Below, piece after piece: positions 1-5,820 of a DNA stretch of 11,345 nucleotides (position 1 is its first letter; every line of letters starts with the position of its first letter). Below the pieces are notes generated by a model. That model was not told the DNA's origin and made no database searches. It was given only the letters and a program-made list of their open reading frames with translations. The stretch spans positions 1-11,345 of the forward strand of contig WTJZ01000246.1 in NCBI GenBank assembly GCA_011524615.1, read 5' to 3'. Origin of the DNA: Akkermansiaceae bacterium. Its GTDB lineage: Bacteria; Verrucomicrobiota; Verrucomicrobiia; Verrucomicrobiales; Akkermansiaceae. Position numbers and translations under genes: made by a program.

Positions 1-28
1 TCTCTGATGTTATTGCAGAAAAGTAAAA

Positions 29-613
29 TCAAAATTTAGCTTTATAGAGCTTATTTTTTGAAATGTAGTTATTGATAATTGGTTCAAGTAAATCTGAATC
101 GTCGTGACGCTTAAGATGGTTCCGAACCGCGGTTGAGGAGCTTAAGTCATCGAATTTGAGCGGGGTGTAACGGTAATTTGGCCTGCTCTTAATCTCGGAT
201 TGACGCTCCAGAACAATGAAGTGGAGGTTGTCACGGAGGAATTCTGGTTCAGCCCAGGTATCGATGACAGTCCATTGATCTGTTCCCAGGATCCAGTATA
301 AGGTGGTATTAGGGTAGAGCTCTTGGAAGTGTGCGACGGTCTTCCATGCATATGAGGATTCGGTAGAATCTAGCTCATAGGAGGAGACTTTTACCTTTGA
401 GAGATGAGCGATCGAGAGTTGACACATCTCCAGGCGGTGTTGGTCTGAGGCCTGAGGGGCGTTCGCCTTATGTGGAGACTGCTTACACGGAATCATGTAG
501 GCTAGGTCGAGGTCGAGTTCTGTGAGGGCGGTCTCTAGTAGTCTGGTGTGGCCCTTATGAACGGGGTCGAAGCTTCCTCCAAAGAGGGCGATCTTATTTG
601 GCGTGGCGGTCAT
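29..613 (-). CDS. nadD: Nicotinate-nucleotide adenylyltransferase
   Basis: Transfers AMP from ATP to nicotinate mononucleotide to make deamido-NAD, a cytoplasmic step of NAD synthesis. The 194-residue protein is of normal length for NadD. The nucleotidyltransferase signature GGSFDPVHKGH lies at residues 12-22, with the two histidines that contact ATP phosphates. LGTDQW at 109-114 matches the conserved mid-domain segment, and SSSTAVR at 158-164 is the family's ISSTxxR-type ATP-binding motif. The ATG at 611-613 lies inside the end of scpA (20-base overlap) and has no visible Shine-Dalgarno, so translation is probably coupled to scpA. A related nucleotidyltransferase such as phosphopantetheine adenylyltransferase is less likely because those are shorter and carry different motifs. 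Only 28 non-coding bases follow the TGA stop before the window ends, and no downstream rsfS start is visible there. Confidence 0.96.
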   Translation of the reverse strand: MTATPNKIALFGGSFDPVHKGHTRLLETALTELDLDLAYMIPCKQSPHKANAPQASDQHRLEMCQLSIAHLSKVKVSSYELDSTESSYAWKTVAHFQELYPNTTLYWILGTDQWTVIDTWAEPEFLRDNLHFIVLERQSEIKSRPNYRYTPLKFDDLSSSTAVRNHLKRHDDSDLLEPIINNYISKNKLYKAKF

Positions 614-1367
614 AGGTAAAGAGGAACTCGTGTTCGGATTGATGGAGAGAGAGGGTGCGGTTCTTGAGCAACTCTAGGATGGCTAAGAAGTGGGTAATCA
701 GTTGGTCTAGAGGGGCGTTAGGAGGGAAGAGTTCATCAAATGTTCTCTGCTCCTGTAGTGAGTTGAACTGTGACGTGATCCATTGGCTTGCGTCGGAGAT
801 GAGAAAGTGCTCATCTTGGACGGTGAATTGTTGTGATTGGGTGTCGCGCCGTTGCAGCAAGCGCTGGAGGCAATCATGTAGTGCAAAGACACTGTACTGT
901 TGCAGTTGACTTGTTCGAGGGGGCACTTCGACCTGTCTTGGGTAGAGTTGTGCGCATGACTGTTGCTTGTCTGCGAGAGCGAGTGACACCTCTTTGAACT
1001 TTTTGTATTCGATGAGCTGCTTGATGAGGTCCCAGCGTTCGAGTTCTACCTCGTCTTCATCATTAGAGCTGGCTAAGGAGCGAGGGAGGAGGGTCTTACT
1101 CTTGAGGTAGATGAGTTGGGCTGTCATGGTAATGAACTCACCCGACAGATTGATATTGATCGCTTGTAGCGACCTAATGTACACGAGGTATTGATTAATG
1201 AGCCTCACCAGATTCAGGGAATAGATGTCTACCTCATCCTTCTGTACCAGATGTAATAGCAGATCAAGAGGACCCTCGAAGGTATCGAGTGACACCTTAT
1301 ATGTCTGGGGAATATCCACGCACGTGAACCGTATGAGGATGGGCACAGGATGGCAAGATAGATCCAT
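594..1367 (-). CDS. scpA: Segregation and condensation protein A (ScpA kleisin)
   Basis: ScpA is the kleisin subunit that bridges SMC heads with ScpB in the bacterial condensin complex, which compacts and segregates the chromosome. The hallmark N-terminal segment reads DTFEGPLDLLLHLV (about residues 28-41 of the 257), followed by the helix LYLxxKSKxLLP-like stretch (AQLIYLKSKTLLPRS). The acidic linker comes next, and the C-terminal winged-helix region (about 208-250) ends in HEFLFTYDRHAK. The start is uncertain. The ATG at 1367 (or a TTG at 1370) sits just after a perfect TATAAT box, but it adds an 18-residue cysteine-containing extension unusual for the family. A GTG at 1319, giving VDIPQTYKVSLD, would match typical ScpA N-termini better. 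Neither start has a Shine-Dalgarno. scpB is not in the window, and nadD overlaps the 3' end. Confidence 0.94.
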   Translation of the reverse strand: MDLSCHPVPILIRFTCVDIPQTYKVSLDTFEGPLDLLLHLVQKDEVDIYSLNLVRLINQYLVYIRSLQAININLSGEFITMTAQLIYLKSKTLLPRSLASSNDEDEVELERWDLIKQLIEYKKFKEVSLALADKQQSCAQLYPRQVEVPPRTSQLQQYSVFALHDCLQRLLQRRDTQSQQFTVQDEHFLISDASQWITSQFNSLQEQRTFDELFPPNAPLDQLITHFLAILELLKNRTLSLHQSEHEFLFTYDRHAK

Positions 1368-1376
1368 CAAGTGCTA

Positions 1377-1382
1377 ATTATA
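1377..1382 (-). promoter_or_regulatory. Putative -10 box (TATAAT) for scpA-nadD
   Basis: The minus strand reads TATAATTAG across 1382-1374, a perfect -10 consensus whose expected transcription start (6-7 bases downstream) is near 1370-1371. That is practically at the TTG (1370) or ATG (1367) of scpA, so a leaderless or near-leaderless mRNA is implied if that start is used. No convincing TTGACA-like -35 is seen at 16-18 bases. The box overlaps a weaker plus-strand TATATT at 1379-1384 that could serve the divergent gene. Confidence 0.5.
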
Positions 1383-1388
1383 TTGACC

Positions 1389-1395
1389 AAGGAGG
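1389..1395 (+). promoter_or_regulatory. Strong Shine-Dalgarno AAGGAGG not aligned with the ATG at 1436
   Basis: AAGGAGG is the best anti-16S match in the window, yet it lies 40 bases before the ATG at 1436. It is ideally placed (7-base gap) for an ATT codon at 1403, which is in frame with the downstream gene with no intervening stop. Alternatively it could serve, with a long 14-base gap, a GTG at 1410 that opens a 9-codon ORF. That ORF's TGA (1437-1439) overlaps the downstream ATG as ATGA. Confidence 0.45.
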
Positions 1396-1435
1396 AGAAA
1401 ACATTAAGTGTGAAAATTCCCCTCGTAGAAGAGTT

Positions 1436-3007
1436 ATGAACGACGATCGTATTGAAAAGTATAACCAAGAGATCTCCGAATGGATCTCTAAGCAGAGCTT
1501 CTTGTATCAATTATTGAAGGCTCCTTCTTTGCTAAATACAGGGAGTGCGTGGGGGGCGTATCTGACCAAGCTGGTAATCAAGTTTGGTGGAGTGGCTCTC
1601 TTGCTAGTACTCGTTTTTATAGGGTTTAAGTCCGTTGAGCATACAGGTAAATCCTTTCATGCTGCAGTGATGAATCGGGTTCAATACTCTCTCCAGGCTG
1701 GAGAGATAGCGATGAAGCCTATCACGGGTGGGATAATTGTGCCTGTTGAGGTTGCTGAGATTAGTGCTGTAGGGACGAGGCAGAGTTTTTTTGAAGCGAT
1801 TCGTATAAACGGACTAGAGCTGGATATGAACTCTCTGATTGTAGGTAAAGGACCATATGATGTGAGTAAGTTACATATCGCTAAGCTGAATGCCCACTTG
1901 AAGACGAGTCAGTATGATAAAGAGGGGTTCATTTACTCTCCTCTCTTTGATAAGTCGTGGTTCTACTGTCAGGAGATCGAGGTGAATTCATTCAATGTAG
2001 AATGGGGTTACTCGGAGAAGACTAAGGGCATGATCGAGCGGAGTACGTTAGCCTTGCAACGATCGGAATCTGGTGGCTGGACTGGATCTCTGAAGGGTGG
2101 GACTCTATCGTACCTCTGGATGAAGGACTTGAAGCTGGTGAGTGCGGATATCGTTCTGGAGCGTGATGCGTTTTCATTAACAAATGTGATTCTAGAAAAG
2201 AATGGAGCTCGCATTAAGCTTAATCTGAATGGAGATCAGTTTGGCGATGATCCTGCGATCTCAGGGACAGGTGAGATTACAGACTGTCCTACAGGGGATC
2301 TCTTTTCTAAGCCGTATTCAGATTATGTCACAGGCACGGTGAATGCTCAGTTCAGCTTCCAGGGATCTCCCGACCGTGTGGGAGGCGTACACTTTAACTT
2401 TAAGCCGCTTCCTGGTGCTGAGCCGTCCCGATACCGTCTTACTAGGAGTATTCCTTTGATTAAGGCTATGTCCACCTTGGATAACTCGTTGAATTATCGC
2501 TCTCTTTGGTTTCAGTCATCGGACTGGGAGTTAGAGTGTAAGGATTCTCAAATCATCATTAAGGATTCTGTTCTGACCTCGGAGGGGGGAGATCAGAATA
2601 AGTTGGTGATGGACTTCTCTGTAGGGTTTCCTGATGAGGAGGTGATTAACTTCTTGGTGGAGAGCGCCAAGGGGGATTTAACGTCACTGATTAACAGGAA
2701 GTCCGTGAGTAAAAAAGTCTTAGACCTCATCGATCAGAAGACAGCTATGTCTAGAGTAACTGGCGAGAGCGCTGAATTAGATGAGGATGACTATAAAAAG
2801 TTATTAAGAACAGAACGACACTTTAATGGGGCCGCTACTCTTTACCTCTCTGAGAACGCCTTTGCAGAGCGAGAGACCATTCAGGCGGAGTATCCTCTCA
2901 ATAACGAGGGAGTACGAGAGTTTAAGGTTAATTTATCAGGGCCTGTTGAGGAAGTGACACAAGCCTTTACGCAAAAGCTCTTCAAGATGTCCAAAGGAAG
3001 TTTTTAA
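1436..3007 (+). CDS. Unrecognised single-pass membrane protein, possibly AsmA-like
   Basis: I do not recognise this 523-residue protein. It has a polar N-terminus of about 47 residues containing Trp and Lys, then one hydrophobic segment (about 48-64, GGVALLLVLVFIGF) and a long, mostly beta-rich region with alternating polar and hydrophobic residues. There is no signal peptidase site, so the topology is probably N-in with about 455 residues in the periplasm. The stretch at about 200-400 alternates strands and glycine turns in a way reminiscent of AsmA/TamB-type lipid-transport or assembly proteins; this is an impression from pattern, not a motif match. An acidic helix follows at 441-460. The ATG at 1436 has only a weak SD (AGAAGAG, 2 bases away); an upstream ATT at 1403 with an ideal SD would add 11 residues. 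It is a single-gene unit, divergent from scpA and closed by a strong hairpin. Confidence 0.85.
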   Translation: MNDDRIEKYNQEISEWISKQSFLYQLLKAPSLLNTGSAWGAYLTKLVIKFGGVALLLVLVFIGFKSVEHTGKSFHAAVMNRVQYSLQAGEIAMKPITGGIIVPVEVAEISAVGTRQSFFEAIRINGLELDMNSLIVGKGPYDVSKLHIAKLNAHLKTSQYDKEGFIYSPLFDKSWFYCQEIEVNSFNVEWGYSEKTKGMIERSTLALQRSESGGWTGSLKGGTLSYLWMKDLKLVSADIVLERDAFSLTNVILEKNGARIKLNLNGDQFGDDPAISGTGEITDCPTGDLFSKPYSDYVTGTVNAQFSFQGSPDRVGGVHFNFKPLPGAEPSRYRLTRSIPLIKAMSTLDNSLNYRSLWFQSSDWELECKDSQIIIKDSVLTSEGGDQNKLVMDFSVGFPDEEVINFLVESAKGDLTSLINRKSVSKKVLDLIDQKTAMSRVTGESAELDEDDYKKLLRTERHFNGAATLYLSENAFAERETIQAEYPLNNEGVREFKVNLSGPVEEVTQAFTQKLFKMSKGSF

Positions 3008-3012
3008 CTGAG

Positions 3013-3039
3013 AGAGCCTAGGGAGAATCCCTAGGCTCT
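3013..3039 (+). terminator. Perfect 12-bp hairpin after the 1436-3007 gene
   Basis: AGAGCCTAGGGA (3013-3024) pairs perfectly with TCCCTAGGCTCT (3028-3039) around a three-base GAA loop, five bases after the TAA stop. The flank on the plus strand (ACTTATATTT) is only moderately T-rich, so it is an imperfect intrinsic terminator. Being symmetric, the hairpin could also stop transcription arriving from the VWA gene on the other strand. Confidence 0.7.
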
Positions 3040-3207
3040 ACTTATATTTCCAGATATCAGGATTGATCAGTGGGGTACAACGCGCACCGAGTCTGTCTCA
3101 AGGGTGTTGTCCTTACTGCACATTGGCCATCTGGCTCCCGATCTCTCTTACTGGGAGTGAAAGCAAGCCGAGAGGGGGGAGATGGTTTATTGCATCACAA
3201 GTCCGAT

Positions 3208-5088
3208 TTATTCAGGGCGTGGAGTACGATGGACGAGGTCTAGGAATTCTTCTCGTTGTTCGGAATCATTGAGCGCTGATGTTGCGATTTGCTTCACCAG
3301 TTCTAGACTCGCGTTGTTGGTAAACTCTGATTCTCTGAGGATCATGCCATAGAGTGCGACGGCCGAGGCGAAGCGAAAGTCTGAACTAGCGTCATCAAAG
3401 GATCGGTCACTCTTAGGGATGACGGTCTCCATGAGGGTGCTCTGGGTGCTAGTGGGTTGCTTGTAGCGGAGCTTGACGGTCATGAGTTCATCCGTGACCG
3501 GTAGCTCAGGCGCGGGAGAGCTAGGGCTGTATTTTAGCGTATCTACAGCTGGGGTAGCAGGACCTGGGATCACCTCGTACAGGGCGGTGACTGTGTGTCC
3601 AGCACCGATCTCACCGGCATCGATCCGATCATTATTGAAGTCTTCATCCCTGAGCATGCGGTTAGCGTAACCAATGAGTCGATACTCGGAGACGAGCGCT
3701 GGATTGAACTCGACTTGGATCTTCACATCTTTGGCGATCGTGATGAGGGTGCTCGAGAGTTCTTTACCGAAGACGCGATGTCCTTCCTCCTGTGAGTCGA
3801 TGAAGAAGTATTGGCCATTGCCATCGTTGGTGATTTGCTCGAGCATGGAGTCATTGAGGTTATCATAGCCGAAGCCTAGAACTGTCAGATAGGTTCCTTG
3901 TTGCGCTCTCTTTTTGACGATCTTGACGAGGTCGCTATTACTAGAGGCCCCGACATTAAAGTCGCCATCGGTCGCTAGGACCACCCGGTTGACCCCGTCT
4001 GTGATGTAGTGCTCTTTGGCTAATTGGTAGGCGAGATTGATTCCTGCAGATCCGTTTGTTCCACCCGAGGCGGCTAGAGTAGTAATCGCTTGAATGATGG
4101 TTTCTTTATTATCAGGAGTGACTCTCGTAGGGGGGAGGGCTACTCCTTCGCTCCCAGCGTAAGTGACGATGGAGAGGGTGTCGCGTTCGTCGAGATGGTC
4201 GACGAGCTTGAGGAAGCTGGCCTTGAGGTATCCGAGCTTGTCAGGTGCACTCATGGAGCCGGAGACATCGGCGAGCAAGACGAGATTAGAGGCAGGGCGC
4301 TCGTGATGATCAATCACGTGGCCCTTGAGGCCGATTTTGACGAGTTGGTGGTCTGGGTGCCAAGGGCACGAGGCGACCTCGGTGTGTACGGCAAAGGGGT
4401 GCTCCGAGACTGGGGGAGCATAGCTATAATCAAAGGCATTGACCAATTCCTCAACCCGAATGCTATCAGGCAGCACCTCTATGCCTCTATTGATATTGTT
4501 TCGTAGATTAGTATAGCTCGCACGGTCCGTATCAATGGAGAAGGTCGAGAGGGGGGCGAGAAGAGGGGAGCGAAAGATATTATCGACGGTTGCTTCATAG
4601 CGCACATTGAATCGCTCAGGTTGTAACATAGATTCTGCTGTAGAGAGTTCCACCATAGGTTCTGCTCTAGAGAGTTCCTCAATGCCACTAAAGCTGTCTG
4701 GGGCACCGAAGTCTGCAAAATCTCCGAAATCCTGAGGAGAAAATGATTTAGCAGGAATACTGATTTGTTCTGTGGGAACCGAGGTCATGAGATTTGAGGT
4801 CTCAGCTTCAGTAGATATACTGTAGCTAACAATTGTCTCAGTGGGGTCTGCATTAAAAGTCGCCCCAACGAACAATCCTAAGCCTAGACCAAAGAATAGG
4901 ACGGCTGCACAGGCAGCGAGGCTGGAAATCATGAGGGTCTTTTTCCAGTATCGCTTTTGTGAACGAGGGACAGCATAGTTGAGTTGGTTAGAGATAGAGT
5001 CGAGGAGGTCTTGGTCGGGGGTGTGGAGTGGGAGGCGTGCATCTTCTGATAAGAGTGCGTGCATGAGTTGGTCTTGAGAATCTTTCAT
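3208..5088 (-). CDS. Membrane-anchored von Willebrand factor A domain protein (YfbK-like)
   Basis: A 626-residue protein with a cytoplasmic N-terminus of about 50 residues (KRYWKK just before the membrane), one membrane span (about 52-75), a low-complexity acidic linker (about 80-158), a YfbK-type N-terminal domain (about 160-250), a VWA domain (about 266-445) and the C-terminal domain usual for this family (about 445-622). The metal-ion-dependent adhesion site looks intact: DVSGS at 274-278, Thr344 in the GGTNGS loop, and Asp374 in ATDGD. DEDFNNDRIDAGEIGAGH (481-498) is the conserved segment of YfbK relatives, with EF-hand-like spacing. VWA domains bind protein ligands through a divalent cation; the partner here is unknown. 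The ATG lies 12 bases after the sigma-factor stop with no SD, so the two are co-transcribed and probably coupled. By position and topology it may act as the anti-sigma or sensor partner (inference). The linker holds a 9-residue tandem duplication. Confidence 0.94.
   Translation of the reverse strand: MKDSQDQLMHALLSEDARLPLHTPDQDLLDSISNQLNYAVPRSQKRYWKKTLMISSLAACAAVLFFGLGLGLFVGATFNADPTETIVSYSISTEAETSNLMTSVPTEQISIPAKSFSPQDFGDFADFGAPDSFSGIEELSRAEPMVELSTAESMLQPERFNVRYEATVDNIFRSPLLAPLSTFSIDTDRASYTNLRNNINRGIEVLPDSIRVEELVNAFDYSYAPPVSEHPFAVHTEVASCPWHPDHQLVKIGLKGHVIDHHERPASNLVLLADVSGSMSAPDKLGYLKASFLKLVDHLDERDTLSIVTYAGSEGVALPPTRVTPDNKETIIQAITTLAASGGTNGSAGINLAYQLAKEHYITDGVNRVVLATDGDFNVGASSNSDLVKIVKKRAQQGTYLTVLGFGYDNLNDSMLEQITNDGNGQYFFIDSQEEGHRVFGKELSSTLITIAKDVKIQVEFNPALVSEYRLIGYANRMLRDEDFNNDRIDAGEIGAGHTVTALYEVIPGPATPAVDTLKYSPSSPAPELPVTDELMTVKLRYKQPTSTQSTLMETVIPKSDRSFDDASSDFRFASAVALYGMILRESEFTNNASLELVKQIATSALNDSEQREEFLDLVHRTPRPE
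4627..4680 (-). repeat. Tandem duplication of 27 bases in the VWA-protein linker
   Basis: Units 4627-4653 and 4654-4680 match at 24 of 27 positions (mismatches at unit positions 6, 14 and 26). They encode ELSRAEPMV and ELSTAESML (residues 138-155), back to back and in frame, in the linker between the membrane span and the folded extracytoplasmic domains. High nucleotide identity implies a fairly recent slippage duplication. Confidence 0.85.
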
Positions 5089-5100
5089 CGAAATGGCAAT

Positions 5101-5700
5101 TTAGGCGTTCTTGCTGAGGCAGGTGTGGAGGGCTTGGCGGGCGCGGCTGAGGCGCTTGCGCAGGGTGGCATGTGCGATCTTGAGAATGGAGCTCGCTTCT
5201 TCTCCTGAATTGCCGTCATAATAGGTGAGCTGGATGGCTCGGTGGAGCTCGCGCGGGAGCTTCTGTAGGCAGTCCTGCAGGCGGTCAAATGAACCTGTCT
5301 CTGTGCGTTGGGAGAAGCTGTCTTCTAGGTAATCGAGGTGAGAGTCATCGAGAGTGACCTCTGGTCGGTTACCTCCCTTGCGTGACTTCGCCCAGTCCCT
5401 GATCTTATTCCGGAGGATGCCACGAAACCAGGTGCCGAAGTCTGCCTGAGCGGGGTTGAACTTTGGGAATTGCTTCCAAGCGACGAGGGCTGCCTCTTGA
5501 ACGAGGTCACGAGCACTGTCGGTGTCAAAGACGACGGCGCGAGCATAGATCAGAATGTCTCGATGATGTAGAGTTAGCTCTGCGGTGAAAGCTTGCATCA
5601 GAATCTCGCCCGTCTTGAGAGAAGAGATGGGGATGATGTTGGATTCTGATTCCTGAGTAGATGGTGGTTGGTCCACGTCTTGATAGGCGGTTACGGTCAT
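5101..5700 (-). CDS. ECF-like sigma-70 family RNA polymerase sigma factor
   Basis: A 199-residue two-domain sigma factor that would direct RNA polymerase to a specific promoter set. Region 2 spans about 38-108: DSARDLVQEAALVAWKQ is the core-binding helix and FGTWFRGILRNKIRDWAKSRK is the -10 recognition/melting helix. Region 4 spans about 139-195: LQKLPRELHRAIQLTYYDG, then the helix-turn-helix ending ATLRKRLSRARQAL. There is no region 1 or 3, as expected for the ECF class; the type resembles the sigma factors expanded in Planctomycetes and Verrucomicrobia. The start is ATG at 5700 because AGGTGG (5706-5711) sits 5 bases upstream; a GTG at 5709 would lie within that SD. An N-terminal tail of about 35 residues precedes region 2. 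No classical zinc-binding anti-sigma gene is adjacent; the co-transcribed VWA gene occupies that position. Only about 40 bases separate the start from the sulfatase terminator. Confidence 0.95.
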   Translation of the reverse strand: MTVTAYQDVDQPPSTQESESNIIPISSLKTGEILMQAFTAELTLHHRDILIYARAVVFDTDSARDLVQEAALVAWKQFPKFNPAQADFGTWFRGILRNKIRDWAKSRKGGNRPEVTLDDSHLDYLEDSFSQRTETGSFDRLQDCLQKLPRELHRAIQLTYYDGNSGEEASSILKIAHATLRKRLSRARQALHTCLSKNA

Positions 5701-5705
5701 AGTTA

Positions 5706-5711
5706 CCACCT
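5706..5711 (-). promoter_or_regulatory. Shine-Dalgarno AGGTGG that fixes the sigma-factor start
   Basis: The minus strand reads AGGTGG, then TAACT, then ATG (5700). This is a clear SD at 5-base spacing and rules out the in-frame GTG at 5709, which overlaps the SD itself. Confidence 0.75.
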
Positions 5712-5740
5712 ATTGGAGATCTGGAAAGATAATGTGACAT

Positions 5741-5796
5741 AAAAACAGGAGCAAAATTACATTCGCTGAGGAATCAGCGTCAGTAATTGCTCCTGT
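5741..5796 (-). terminator. Intrinsic terminator of the sulfatase gene, two-part stem
   Basis: On the plus strand ACAGGAGCA (5745-5753) pairs with TGCTCCTGT (5788-5796). After an AA bulge, ATTAC (5756-5760) pairs with GTAAT (5783-5787). An inner perfect hairpin CGCTGA/TCAGCG (5764-5769 with 5774-5779) closes a GGAA loop. Read on the minus strand, the outer stem runs straight into TTTTT (5745-5741), the classical intrinsic-terminator layout for the sulfatase whose stop is at 5821. Confidence 0.8.
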
Positions 5797-5820
5797 GGGT
5801 AGAATATAGTGAGGGGAGGT

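Noticed and set aside
3127..3185. Possible folded RNA or terminator after the VWA gene (CCATCT/AGATGG ends with GAGA/TCTC inside)
   Set aside because: The stem needs large bulges and has no T-run; not distinguishable from chance in a purine-rich stretch.
3063..3272. 69-codon ORF starting with TTG in the gap after the hairpin, containing CPYC
   Set aside because: It runs into the 3' end of the VWA gene on the other strand, lacks an SD, and the cysteine pair has no supporting context.
4090..4506. 138-codon plus-strand ORF opposite the VWA gene
   Set aside because: It lies wholly antisense to the strongly supported VWA coding frame and has no recognisable motif; a shadow of codon bias.
5101..5709. 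Sigma-factor start at GTG 5709
   Set aside because: That codon overlaps the AGGTGG SD, which is correctly spaced for the ATG at 5700.
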